Shown: in pieces, positions 36,701 to 45,900 of the stretch | Numbering within the stretch: position 1 is the stretch's first letter | How the letters are laid out: each line of letters opens with the position of its first letter | Assembly (NCBI GenBank): GCA_964440345.1 | Contig: CAYTSA010000015.1 | Location: 1-53,770 of the forward strand | DNA length: 53,770 nucleotides | Origin: CAYTSA01 sp964440345 | GTDB taxonomy: Bacteria; Desulfobacterota; Desulfovibrionia; Desulfovibrionales; Desulfovibrionaceae | Reading direction: 5' to 3' | Notes under the pieces: model-generated | Told to the model about the DNA's origin: nothing | Databases searched by the model: none | What the model saw: only the letters and a program-made list of their open reading frames with translations | Program-made: the position numbers and the translations under genes

Positions 36701-39199
36701 CTGCACAACGCCTCGCTGCAACTGGCCAAACAGCTGCAGCAACAGGGCGCAGGGCCGGACGTGTTCGTTGGCTTGTGTATGGAGCGGGGGCCGGAAATGC
36801 TGGTTTGCCTGCTGGCTGCACTGCAATCCGGCGGAGTGTTCACGCCCCTGGACCCGCAGGCGCCGGACGAGCGGCTTCAGGAAATGCTGCAGGACAGCGG
36901 CGCCCGGGTGCTGTTGACCAGCCCTGGCCAGGAGGAACGGATGCAAGGGCTGGCGGCGCAGACGGGCTGCGCGGTATTGCCCGTGGGGCCGGAGTGGTTG
37001 GAGGGCAAGCGTGTGGAGGGCCGACTGGACGACCGGGCGCGCCCTAACGACCCGGCCTACATGGTCTATACTTCCGGCTCCACCGGCAAGCCAAAAGGCG
37101 TGCTTGTTTCCCATGGCTCGTTGCGGGACCACTGCCTGGCGGCGCAGAAAGAATACAAGCTGTCGCCTGCGGACCGGGTGCTGCAGTTTGCTGCTCTGCA
37201 CGTGGACGCGGCCCTGGAGCAGATACTCCCCCCGCTCATCTCCGGCGCGGCCGTGGTGCTGCGGGACGACCCAGTGTGGACGGTGAAGCAGTTCCGCATC
37301 CGGTTGCAGAGGTATAAAATAACCGTGGCGGACATTCCTCCGGTGTATGTGCATGAAGCCTTGCAGGACGAAGAGGGGTTTGGCGGGATAAAACCGCCGC
37401 GCAGTTTGCGGCTGGTCATTTGCGGCGGCGAGCCGTTACAGCCTGAGACTGTGCGGCTGTGGCGGAGTATGCCGCATCTGCACAATGTTCGTCTGCTGAA
37501 CGCTTACGGCCCCACCGAGACGACCATCACCAGTACGGTGTATGCTGTCCCCCGGGAAGCGGACGATGACGAAGCCGTGCCCGTGCCCATAGGCCGGCCC
37601 ATGGCCAATGAGCGGGCTTACGTGCTGGATCCGGCTGGGCGGCTCTGCGCCATAGGCGTTCCCGGCGAGCTGCATCTGGCTGGCGCAGGCGTTGCCCTGG
37701 GCTATCACAACCGGCCTCAGCTGACGCGGGAAAGGTTTATCCCCGATATACTGGACCTGGAGGCGCGCATGTACAAAACCGGGGACCTGGCCCGCTGGCG
37801 GCTGGACGGGAATCTGGAGTATCTGGGCCGCCTTGACCGGCAGGTGAAGGTGCGGGGGTTCCGGGTGGAGCTGGGTGACGTAGAGTCTGCGCTGGCAGGC
37901 TTGAAGGGAGTGCGCCAGGCCGCGGTGGTCCCTGGCCCGGACGGCGGCTTGCTGGCCTGCGTGATCCCGGCGGGGGATAGCATTGATAGAGAGCAATTGC
38001 GCAGCGGCTTGCGCGAGCGGTTGCCGGAGTACATGGTTCCCGGCGTATTTGTGCTGGCCGAGTCCATACCGCTGACTGCCGCGGGCAAGACGGACGAGCA
38101 GGAGCTGCGGCGGCGGGCTGTGGAGGTTCGCAAAACGGGAGCAGCGGCCGAGCCCATGACGCAGACCGAGAAGGCGTTGGCGGCCCTGTGGGCTGGGGTG
38201 CTAGGCGTGGAGCGCGTGGGTTTGAGGGAAGATTTTTTTGAAGTTGGCGGGCATTCCCTGCTGGCTGTGCGGCTGGCCAGCGGGGTGGAAAAGCGGTTTG
38301 GCGTTTCCCTGCCGCTGAGCGCGTTGCTGCAGGCGCCCACAGTGGCGCAAATGGCGCAGAGGATAGACGCTGCAGCCGGGCCGCAGCTTTGGTCGCCTCT
38401 GGCGGATTTTGGCGTGGACGGACCGCAGCAGCCGCTGTATTTGGCGCATCCTGTGGGCGGGACGGTGCTGGCGTACCGAGAGCTGGCGGCGTTGTTCCAG
38501 GACGAGCGGCCGTTGTATGGTCTGCAGGCGCCGGGAGTAAACGGCGGCGAACACCCCGGCTCCATTGCCGGTCTGGCCCGGCTGTTCCGCGAGGCTGTCC
38601 GCACTGTGCAGCCCCGGGGGCCGTACCATGTGGGCGGTTGGTCCATGGGCGGGCTGATCGCCTGGGAGATGGCCCTGCAGTGGGAAGAGGAGGGCGAAAC
38701 CGTGTCCACAGTTCTGCTGTTTGATACGTACACGCCTGGGGCCGTGCAGGAATCAGAGGCGAAAGCGCTGCAGGCCGCGGGTCTTGGCGGCTGTGGGGAG
38801 GAGCTTGCGCTGGCCCTGGGCTTTGCCGCGGAACTGGGCTCGCCGCAAGAAAAAATAAAGGAGTTGTTGAAAGAGTCGACAGGGGGTGCTACAGAATTTA
38901 TTGAGAAAATATCCGCCTTTCTTAAGGTTGGCGACGGAGCGGCGCATTTTCTGGTTTACAAGGCGAATGTGCAAGCGATGCGAGACTACAGGCTCGAAAG
39001 CTTGCGTTGCCCTGCCGTGCTGTTCTGCGCAGAGGAGCGCGGAGAAGGGGAGCTGTCCGCCGCGCCGGGCTGGAACGCAGCCGGGCTTGATGTTGACGCG
39101 GCTCTGGTTCCGGGGAGCCACTACACCATGGTTGCCCAGCCGCACGCGAGGACTTTGCACGCCATGATTGCGCAACGTTTGGCCGCAGCAAGAGATTGA
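33710..39199 (+). CDS. terminal NRPS: docking-C-C-A-PCP-TE
   Basis: 1,829 residues. Residues 1-60 resemble a TubC-type N-terminal docking domain (ELLRRGVAVLHDGEA...). Two condensation domains follow with no carrier between them: C1 at about 65-500 with HHAVADA (His194, His195, Asp199, Ala instead of Gly at 200) and C2 at about 520-950 with HHSIFDG (His648, His649, Asp653). The A domain (about 960-1480, core from Tyr1120) has a pocket read by eye as D-A-E-D-I-G-A-I-T-K; its two acidic residues suggest a basic amino acid such as Lys, Arg or Orn, but this is tentative. PCP Ser1516 (GGHSL). The terminal TE has Ser1645 (GWSMGG), Asp1672 and His1804, a complete triad, so this protein should release the product. 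It overlaps the upstream gene by 8 bp; 25 bases separate it from the peptidase gene. Confidence 0.95.
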
Positions 39200-39211
39200 A
39201 AACATTTTTTC

Positions 39212-39217
39212 AGGAGG
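39212..39217 (+). promoter_or_regulatory. ribosome binding site of the S10 peptidase
   Basis: AGGAGG, 7 bases before ATG 39225. It decides this start over an in-frame ATG at 39168, which would place about 19 extra residues before the signal peptide. Confidence 0.8.
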
Positions 39218-39224
39218 AACCGTG

Positions 39225-40976
39225 ATGCAGACGCAGCGTCGTCGTACAGATGGAAAATGGGAACCAGGGACCGCGTTGGCTGCGTGTCTGGGGTTGTTTG
39301 TGGCGGCAATGCTGTGCGCTTCGCCGGCCCTGGCAACGTCCAAGGTCGATTTTGAGGCGGGCAAACTTCCAGGGTTGGCAACGCAGCTGGATTTTAAGCA
39401 ATACGCCGGCTATTTGCCTGTGAACAAGCAATTCGACGACAACCTCTTTTTCTGGCTGTTCGAATCCCAGGACTCGCCTTCCACAGACCCCCTGGTCATC
39501 TGGCTTTCCGGCGGGCCGGGCTGCTCCAGTATCGCGGCCATGTTCGAGGAAAACGGGCCTTACAAACTGCATAGAGAAGGCCACGAAATCACCTTGAGCG
39601 ACAACCCTTACAGCTGGAACGCCCGGGCGAACATCATCTATTTGGATCAACCTGTGGGCACGGGCATGTCCTACTCCGGGACCAACACCTTTGCGGCCAA
39701 TCAGTGGGAGGTGAACGAGCAGTTCTACGAGTTTTTGCGCCAGTTCTACGCTGTGTTTCCGGAATATGAAGGCCGGCCGCTTTTTATCACTGGCGAAAGC
39801 TACGCCGGGCACATGATACCAGGCATAGCCGACTATATTCTGAAGCAGGAGGGCCGGCCCGGTTCTGTGCATGTGAATCTGGCGGGCCTGGCGGTGGGCA
39901 ACGGCTGGATAGACCCTCTGGTTCAGCGGCGGGTGCTGCCGGACCAGTTCTACGCGGCCGGGCTTATTGAGGCCTGGCAGCGTGACGAGGCCAAGAAGCT
40001 TTTTGCCTGGGCCGTCGCCAATGGCGGCGCGCCGGCTGTGGACGGCTACGCGCCGCCCAAAAAGCCGGGCTACACATTCCCCAAGATCGATCCGGAAAAG
40101 CCCTACCCGGGCCTGACCCTGCCGCCGGAGCTGCAGGACAACCCCCACGCGCAGGAGCTGCAAAAGCTGCTGGACGGCTACAAAGGCAAGTACCTGAACT
40201 CCACATTGAGCGTGACGGATTTTATTCACGTCATCGACATCATCGGCGCCGGCCCGCCGCAGCTGCGTAAGCTGCTGCCCACGGAGCTTAGCGTGGTCTT
40301 CCTGGACCACAGCCACGCACACATGGTCTTCCAGTTCTTTCTGGAGCGGCTGGTCTCCTACACAGGGCACAACCGCAACTACGTGAACCTGATGGACGTG
40401 CTGCAGTACGGTCCGGTAAACTTGGTGGGCCTGCCCACGGAATGGCCGGCGGACGACGCCATTTTTGCCGAATACATGAACCAGCAGGACGTGCGCCGCG
40501 CCCTGAACGCCGAAAGCTACCCCGCGGCCAAGACAACGCCCTGCAACCCCATGGTTTCCTATGTGTTCAACTACATCAACAACGAGTTCCAGAAGTCCTT
40601 CCTGTTCATCTACCCTGCGGTGCTGAACAAGATTCCCGTGCTTTTTTACAACGGGCAGAACGATATGATCTGCAGCGCGGTGGCGACCAGCGAGTTCTTG
40701 CTGGAAATGGCCCAGGACCCGAACGTTTACTACTTTCCGGGCAAGGCGGAATACGCTAAGGCCCCGTACGTAGCCTGGTCGGTGAAAGACCCTGACGCCG
40801 GAGAACAGCCCTGGGGCAACGTGAAGGAGACCCGCTACGGCTACTACAAGCACGCGGGGAATTTGCACTTTCTCAACGTGCTGGACGCCAGCCACATGGT
40901 TCCACTCTCCAAGCCCAAGGCGGCGCAGATACTCCTTAACGACTTCATCCACCACGGCCGGATACTCAGCAATTGA
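39225..40976 (+). CDS. exported serine carboxypeptidase, peptidase family S10
   Basis: 583 residues. The start at ATG 39225 is chosen because AGGAGG (39212-39217) lies 7 bases upstream and translation then opens with a good signal peptide: RRR near the start, a hydrophobic stretch, and a cleavage site after SPALA (about residue 37). Family landmarks are clear: GGPGCSS substrate loop, GESYAG nucleophile (Ser192), NGQNDMIC acid (Asp480) and SHMVPLSKP histidine (His557). Members remove C-terminal residues from peptides, often at acidic pH; the family is mostly eukaryotic and uncommon in bacteria. The protein should act in the periplasm or outside the cell. Its position 25 bases after the terminal synthase suggests it trims or activates the product, or protects the host; a housekeeping role is less likely but possible. 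Confidence 0.93.
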   Translation: MQTQRRRTDGKWEPGTALAACLGLFVAAMLCASPALATSKVDFEAGKLPGLATQLDFKQYAGYLPVNKQFDDNLFFWLFESQDSPSTDPLVIWLSGGPGCSSIAAMFEENGPYKLHREGHEITLSDNPYSWNARANIIYLDQPVGTGMSYSGTNTFAANQWEVNEQFYEFLRQFYAVFPEYEGRPLFITGESYAGHMIPGIADYILKQEGRPGSVHVNLAGLAVGNGWIDPLVQRRVLPDQFYAAGLIEAWQRDEAKKLFAWAVANGGAPAVDGYAPPKKPGYTFPKIDPEKPYPGLTLPPELQDNPHAQELQKLLDGYKGKYLNSTLSVTDFIHVIDIIGAGPPQLRKLLPTELSVVFLDHSHAHMVFQFFLERLVSYTGHNRNYVNLMDVLQYGPVNLVGLPTEWPADDAIFAEYMNQQDVRRALNAESYPAAKTTPCNPMVSYVFNYINNEFQKSFLFIYPAVLNKIPVLFYNGQNDMICSAVATSEFLLEMAQDPNVYYFPGKAEYAKAPYVAWSVKDPDAGEQPWGNVKETRYGYYKHAGNLHFLNVLDASHMVPLSKPKAAQILLNDFIHHGRILSN

Positions 40977-41036
40977 CCTGGCCTGCAGACTGGGACGGCG
41001 GCTGTACTTTGCCCGTATACTCTATTTGGAACCTTC

Positions 41037-41849
41037 ATGAGCGAAGAACTGAGCTGCACTGAAAAGATATCGGCCTTTTACGAAACAGAGGAACACCTGG
41101 CCCTGGAATTTCTCACCGGCGGGCACATCCACCTGGGCTATTGGGAGCAGGGCGACGAGGGCGACCTGGCCGCTGGCGCGGCGCAGCTGACGCAATTGAT
41201 GATCGATCTGGCCGAGATACAGCCCGGCCAACGCTTTGTGGACCTGGGCTGCGGCGTGGGCTTGCCCGCGCTGGAGCTGGCCCGGCAAAAGGGCTGCCTT
41301 GTGGACGGGGTGACCCTGAGCAGCTACCAGCAGGTTGCGGCCAGGAAACGGGCGGAAGAGGCCGGCCTTGCGGACACGGCGCGGTTCTACTTGGCCGACG
41401 CCACGCAGCTTCCCTTTGCTGACGCAACCTTTGACGGCGGCTGGTTCTTTGAGTCCATTTTTCACATGGGTCACCGCAAGGCCCTGAAGGAAGCGCATCG
41501 CGTGCTCAAACCTGGCGGAGTGCTGGCCCTGACCGACGTGATAGACGTGGGCAAGTTCTCGGCTGAGGAGATGCAGGAGGCCAAGGACGCATGCAACGCG
41601 GAGTATATGAAGATCGAAGACTACCCGGAGTTGCTGCGGGAAACGGGGTATGAGCTGCTGCAGTTGCGGGACATAACGGCGCAGGTCATTGCGCCTTTTG
41701 GCCAGAAGTCCACCCAGATGCTGGAGAAGTATAAGGATGAGGTCTTTGCCATACTGCTGCAGGACCAGGAGCGGTTTGACGGCTTTGCCGCGGCGGCGGA
41801 GAAGTTCGCCAAGATTGGCTACGCGGCGGTGCAGGCGCGGCGGGCATGA
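41037..41849 (+). CDS. SAM-dependent class I methyltransferase, probable tailoring enzyme
   Basis: 270 residues. The SAM-binding motif I VDLGCGVGLPALELA is at about residues 68-82. A later LPFADATFDGGWFFESIFHM segment and a VLKPGGVLAL motif are typical of small-molecule O-methyltransferases of the UbiE/rifamycin-O-methyltransferase type. No signal peptide, so cytoplasmic. It starts 60 bases after the peptidase stop on the same strand and is followed by a strong hairpin, so it is probably the last gene of the biosynthetic operon. The acceptor (a hydroxyl of the polyketide, or an amine) cannot be read from the sequence. Confidence 0.85.
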   Translation: MSEELSCTEKISAFYETEEHLALEFLTGGHIHLGYWEQGDEGDLAAGAAQLTQLMIDLAEIQPGQRFVDLGCGVGLPALELARQKGCLVDGVTLSSYQQVAARKRAEEAGLADTARFYLADATQLPFADATFDGGWFFESIFHMGHRKALKEAHRVLKPGGVLALTDVIDVGKFSAEEMQEAKDACNAEYMKIEDYPELLRETGYELLQLRDITAQVIAPFGQKSTQMLEKYKDEVFAILLQDQERFDGFAAAAEKFAKIGYAAVQARRA

Positions 41850-41955
41850 ACGGCTGTGCTGCGCCGGCTGCACATCTGCATCCAAAGGAGTATTACTACG
41901 CAAAACATCCGAGGCAGGAGCCTGGTCCGGTAATTCCGCACGCCGGGATATGTGC

Positions 41956-41981
41956 GGGGGCCGCCCGAAAGGGCGGTCCCT
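41956..41981 (+). terminator. GC-rich hairpin after the biosynthetic operon
   Basis: An 11-bp stem with two G-U pairs and a GAAA tetraloop at 41967-41970. There is no U-run after it, so it is not a textbook intrinsic terminator. Its place, 106 bases after the methyltransferase stop and before the receiver gene, fits an operon end. The gap 41850-42090 holds nothing else I can support. Confidence 0.5.
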
Positions 41982-42090
41982 CCCGTGACTGTAATAAGTG
42001 ATGTCCCTGGACACAGCCCATGAACGTGGGATATTTTCTTATCCAGGTAATGAGTCAAATGCAACCATAACAAGGCCTGGAGGGAGAGAT

Positions 42091-42480
42091 TTGGACATTT
42101 CTATGCCAGTGCTCATAGTCGATGACATGCAGCCAATGCGCAGGACCATAGCTGACATCATGCGCAGTCTGGGTTTTAAGAACCTGCACTTTGCCGAAGA
42201 CGGTCAAATGGCCTGGGATAAGCTGCTGGAGGAGGATTTCGGGCTCATTCTGCTGGATTGGAGCATGCCACGCATGACCGGTCTGGAGTTGTTGCAGAAA
42301 ATTCGCCAGTCTGGGGACACTTTTGCCGATGTGCCGGTGCTCATGGTGACGGCTGAGGCGGAGCAGAATCAAGTGGTTGAGGCCATCAAGTCTGGGGTGA
42401 GCAATTACATCGTCAAACCCTTCGTGCCCAAGACACTTGAGCGCAAACTGCACGAGATATTTGGTAAATCGAAAGAATGA
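42091..42480 (+). CDS. CheY-like single-domain response regulator
   Basis: 129 residues from a TTG at 42091, preferred because GGAGG (42079-42083) lies 7 bases upstream; ATG 42103 is the alternative and gives 125 residues. Receiver-domain landmarks are present: acidic pair in LIVDDMQ, phospho-acceptor Asp in LLDWSMPRMTG, Thr in MVTAEA and Lys in VKPF. There is no output domain, so it should act by protein contact. It converges on the histidine kinase gene with only 6 bases between the stop codons, and that kinase is the obvious candidate partner. Confidence 0.9.
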   Translation: MDISMPVLIVDDMQPMRRTIADIMRSLGFKNLHFAEDGQMAWDKLLEEDFGLILLDWSMPRMTGLELLQKIRQSGDTFADVPVLMVTAEAEQNQVVEAIKSGVSNYIVKPFVPKTLERKLHEIFGKSKE

Positions 42481-42486
42481 AGATGG

Positions 42487-43389
42487 TTATGCCGCAGCAG
42501 GCTTTTGCGGCAGCGTGACTGTTACGGTCACGACTCCGTTTTGGCTCAGCATGGAACAGTCGCCGCCGTGCGCCCGGGCGATGAGCCTAGCGGAGTAAGT
42601 GCCCAGGCCGGTGCCTCTGGTTTTGCCGGCAGTGACGTATTTTTCGAAAAAACTATTCTGAATTTCCTCCGGAACATCGCCTTTGTTGATAATGGCTATG
42701 CGCACGCAGTCCGTGTCCTGGTCCAGTGAAACAGTGATACTTTCTTTGTGCGGCGAGGCGTCCAGGGCGTTGCCGACCAGGTTTGCCAGCATGGAGTAGC
42801 AGAGCAATTCTTCTGCATTGACAGTATATTGAGCATCATCATCTGCATCCTCGCCGTCAATGCGCAGTTGCAGTGCTATGTTGCGCATTTGAGCCGTATC
42901 TTCAAAGCTGGCGAAGACCTTGCGCATCAGGGCGGCCATGTCCATGGGTTCTGGCGCGAACTGGTACACGCCGCTCTCCATTTTGAAAAGGGATGTGGAG
43001 AGATTGACCATTGAGAGCAAGGTGTAGCCGGCGTCCTCGATGCGGGCGAGCATGCTGCGCTGGTGTTCGTCCAGGTTGTCGGCCATGAGCAGCAGCTGGG
43101 GCAGGCTGATGACCTCGGTCAGGGGGGATTTGAGGTCGTGGCGCATGATGCGTTCCACGTCCTCCTTGAGTTGGGCGGCTTTTTGGAGTTCTTTGGCCTG
43201 CTCGTTGAGTTTTTCCTGGTTTTTGTCGCTCAGCCGGACCAGGCGCTTGGTTGTCTTCAGTAGTTTTTTATAGGCGTTAGAAAGTTTTTCATATGCTTTG
43301 GCGTCTTTTTCGTTCAGCTGCCCGCTGTCCAGCAGGCGCCTGGCGTTGTCCAGCAATTCCTCCTCGCTTTCGAACACATTGAAATTCAT
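42487..43389 (-). CDS. cytoplasmic histidine kinase
   Basis: 300 residues, no membrane segment. The N-terminal coiled-coil-like part (about 1-80) contains YKKLLKTTKRLVRLSD at residues 40-55, a motif also present in the next upstream HD-GYP protein. The HisKA H-box is MRHDLKSPL (His84). The ATPase domain has an N-box (LANLVGNALDASP) and a GTGLGTYSARLIARAHGG G-box. Last gene of a minus-strand operon; a CAGGAGC ribosome site precedes the ATG and 37 bases separate it from the HD-GYP stop. Input probably comes through the N-terminal helices, not a classical sensor domain. Confidence 0.9.
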   Translation of the reverse strand: MNFNVFESEEELLDNARRLLDSGQLNEKDAKAYEKLSNAYKKLLKTTKRLVRLSDKNQEKLNEQAKELQKAAQLKEDVERIMRHDLKSPLTEVISLPQLLLMADNLDEHQRSMLARIEDAGYTLLSMVNLSTSLFKMESGVYQFAPEPMDMAALMRKVFASFEDTAQMRNIALQLRIDGEDADDDAQYTVNAEELLCYSMLANLVGNALDASPHKESITVSLDQDTDCVRIAIINKGDVPEEIQNSFFEKYVTAGKTRGTGLGTYSARLIARAHGGDCSMLSQNGVVTVTVTLPQKPAAA

Positions 43390-43426
43390 TTTCTGCTCCT
43401 GTTTTTCAGAATGCGCCTGCCCTTGG

Positions 43427-45502
43427 TCATGCTTCGGCAGCCAGCTCAGGCTTGCTCAGGAATTTGGTGATGTCCACCTCGTCTATCTGCTCCGGTTCAA
43501 GGAATTTGTCTGCGTAGTCCACGTACACCCCGCTGAGCAGGAAGAGGTCGAAGAGGTCGGCGTCGATGTGCTTGTCATTGCGGAAGAAGCTCAGGATGCG
43601 CAGTGCTTCGCTCAGGGTCTTTGCCTTCTTGTAGGGGCGGTCAGAGGCGGTCAGGGCTTCGAAGATGTCGGCAATGGCCATGATGCGGGCCTGCACCGGC
43701 AGCTCGGCCATCTGCAGACCGCGGGGATAGCCCGTGCCGATCATGGTTTCATGGTGGGCGCCGGCAATGAGCGAGACCCGTTCCAGCCCCTTGGGGAAGG
43801 GCAGGGAGTCGAGCATGATGGTGGTATGGATGGTGTGCTCGTTGATTTTGTAGCGTTCTTCCTCGGTGAGGGTGCCTCTTGCCACGCGCAGGTTGTAGAG
43901 TTCGCCCTGGTTGTAGAGGTGTTTGGGCACGTTCATGCTGACGCCCAGAGCTTCCGGGTCGTAGGAGAGGGGGTTGCCCTTGGCTCTGCGGATGATGTGC
44001 TCCTTCTTGTCGGCAAGGAGCTTTTCCTCCACAGGCAGAGGGCTGGGGGTGACGCCCTTGAGTCGTTCCATCTCGGCGTGTGAGAGTCCCAGACGGTCGT
44101 CAAAATGCCGCATCCAGGTCAACTTGGCGAGCTGCTCCAGGCGCTCCACCTTGTCGGAGCTCATGAATTCGCCCCCAACGTTGCTTTCGGCGATGAAGGC
44201 GAAGTCGTCGCGTAGAGATTGAATGCGCGCATCCAGCTCGGCCTGGAGCTGTTCAGGGTCGCCCCCGGCGGCCACGGCCTCAAGGTGTTCGATGCGCGTG
44301 TCTCGCAACAGCACCTCGAAGCGCATGCGGATTTCATGGATGCGGTTGTAGATGGTCTCCAGTTTCGTGGCCTTGTCCACCACGTATTCGGGGGTGGTGA
44401 CCTTGCCACAGTCGTGCAGCCACCCCGCCAGGTAGAATTCACGCCATTCGTTTTCTGTCATGTCGAAATCGGCCAGTGAGCCCATCTCGCTTTCGCAGGC
44501 GGCCTTGGCAAGCATCATGCCCAGTTCGGGAACGCGGGCGCAGTGCCCTCCTGTGTAGGGGGATTTGGTGTCGATGGCGCTGGCGATGACCTTGATGATG
44601 GAGTCGAAGAGCCTAGCCTGGGCCTGCATGAGGTTCTTGTTGTCCATGGCTACTGAGGCCTGGGAGGCCAGGGCCTCGATGAAACGCTCGTCGTTCTCGT
44701 TGAAGGGCGCGAGCCTGCCTGTGCCGCTGACGCGGGCGTTGACGAGCACCAGCACGCCGATGACCTGCCCCTTGCGGGGTTTGAGGGGCACAGCCAAAAA
44801 GGACTGGGTACGGTAGTCGTGCTCGTTGTCGAACTGCAGCAGGGCGGAAAAATCGTAGTCCTTGCTTTCGTGGATGTTGGCCACGTTCACGGTTCTTTCG
44901 GTGAGGGCGGCGTGGGCGATGGGATCGAAGAAGCGGGGCTTTGCCTCATCGTCGCGCAGGGCGATGGGCTCGAGGGTGATTTCCCTGTCCGAGAGGCCGC
45001 CCATGCGGATGTCGATGGTGTCGAAACGCAGGATTTCGTAATGCAGGGCGTCGTCGTCCTGAAGGCTGAAGAGGATGCCGCCGTCGGCGTTGGTCAGCTC
45101 CTTTTCGCCCTGCACAATCATCTCCAGGAATCTGGCGTACTGGCGCTCCAGCGAGAGGGCGATGCCTAGTTCAACGAGCTTTTCCAGCTTGCCCTGGGCG
45201 GCCACGAGCTCCTTTGTGCGGTCCTTGACCTTTTCCTCCAAGAGCTGGGCGTGGTCCGAGAGCTGCTTGTGAGCTTTTTCCAGCAGCATCTGCTGCTTCT
45301 GGATTTTGGCGTTTGCCTCCTTGAGCCCCACCTCGCTGCGGTCGCTCATCTTCACCAGCCGCCGCGTGGTCTTGAAGAGCTTCTTGTACTTCTTGAGAAG
45401 CTCCTCGAACTCGTCCACGACCTCGTTACGCTCTATATCCTTGAGGAAGTCCTGCGCGTGGTCGATGACCGCCTGTTCTTCCTTGAACGTGTCGAAACTC
45501 AT
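43427..45502 (-). CDS. GAF/HD-GYP protein, probable c-di-GMP phosphodiesterase
   Basis: 691 residues. N-terminal coiled coil with YKKLFKTTRRLVKMSD at residues 39-54 and a longer helix to about 105; GAF-like domain at about 105-290; HD-GYP domain at about 320-670 with LHDCGK near residue 360 and HHETMIGTGYPRGL near 580, followed by IADIFEALTASDRPYK. HD-GYP proteins with these metal ligands usually hydrolyse c-di-GMP. An extra segment of roughly 150 residues separates the HD and GYP halves, longer than in compact HD-GYP domains. The start codon overlaps the DUF1987 stop (ATGA), indicating coupled translation and probably a direct functional link. Confidence 0.9.
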   Translation of the reverse strand: MSFDTFKEEQAVIDHAQDFLKDIERNEVVDEFEELLKKYKKLFKTTRRLVKMSDRSEVGLKEANAKIQKQQMLLEKAHKQLSDHAQLLEEKVKDRTKELVAAQGKLEKLVELGIALSLERQYARFLEMIVQGEKELTNADGGILFSLQDDDALHYEILRFDTIDIRMGGLSDREITLEPIALRDDEAKPRFFDPIAHAALTERTVNVANIHESKDYDFSALLQFDNEHDYRTQSFLAVPLKPRKGQVIGVLVLVNARVSGTGRLAPFNENDERFIEALASQASVAMDNKNLMQAQARLFDSIIKVIASAIDTKSPYTGGHCARVPELGMMLAKAACESEMGSLADFDMTENEWREFYLAGWLHDCGKVTTPEYVVDKATKLETIYNRIHEIRMRFEVLLRDTRIEHLEAVAAGGDPEQLQAELDARIQSLRDDFAFIAESNVGGEFMSSDKVERLEQLAKLTWMRHFDDRLGLSHAEMERLKGVTPSPLPVEEKLLADKKEHIIRRAKGNPLSYDPEALGVSMNVPKHLYNQGELYNLRVARGTLTEEERYKINEHTIHTTIMLDSLPFPKGLERVSLIAGAHHETMIGTGYPRGLQMAELPVQARIMAIADIFEALTASDRPYKKAKTLSEALRILSFFRNDKHIDADLFDLFLLSGVYVDYADKFLEPEQIDEVDITKFLSKPELAAEA

Positions 45503-45888
45503 ATGGATTCTCTGGCGTCCAGCGTGTAAGTTGCATGTTCGAGTTCCTCGCAGAACTCCTCGCCCATCTCCTCCATGTTGTCGTCGTCTTCCTCGTAGGC
45601 CCAGACAACGTGGACCTCGTTGCCCTTTTCGGCCACAGCGTCCAGAAGTTCGAAGAGCCCCATGAGTATCTTTGCGCTGGAGCTGTTAAAGTAGATAAGC
45701 TCGAAAGTGAAGGCGACCTTGGCGCCTTCCAGGGATTTCAAGTGTGCATCCAGGCTGTCCATGATCGGCCCGTAGAACTCGTTGACGTCCTCAGGGTAGG
45801 ACTCCCCCTTGAGGAGGAAGGTGTTCGTATCGAAGCTGAAGTCGACCTCAGGCGTTCTCTCGGTTCCCTCAATCTTAATATTATTCAT
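45499..45888 (-). CDS. SiaC-like regulatory protein (DUF1987)
   Basis: 129 residues. It matches the SiaC/DUF1987 pattern: an N-terminal TP(E)VDF strand, KGESYPEDVNEFYGP, and a central FELIYFNSSSAKILMGLFELL segment resembling STAS-type phospho-switch proteins. In Pseudomonas SiaC the switch residue is a threonine in an N-T-S-S context; here the aligned site is Ser69 in N-S-S-S. Known SiaC is phosphorylated by SiaB, dephosphorylated by SiaA, and in its free form binds and activates the diguanylate cyclase SiaD. Here it sits 12 bases after the SiaB-like gene and overlaps the HD-GYP gene, which is therefore its likely target (inference). Confidence 0.85.
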   Translation of the reverse strand: MNNIKIEGTERTPEVDFSFDTNTFLLKGESYPEDVNEFYGPIMDSLDAHLKSLEGAKVAFTFELIYFNSSSAKILMGLFELLDAVAEKGNEVHVVWAYEEDDDNMEEMGEEFCEELEHATYTLDARESI

Positions 45889-45900
45889 GATTATTTCCCT

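Noticed and set aside
41846..42001. 51-codon frame overlapping the methyltransferase stop (ATGA)
   Set aside because: It runs through the GC hairpin, has no family resemblance and no clear conservation signal; the overlap may be chance.
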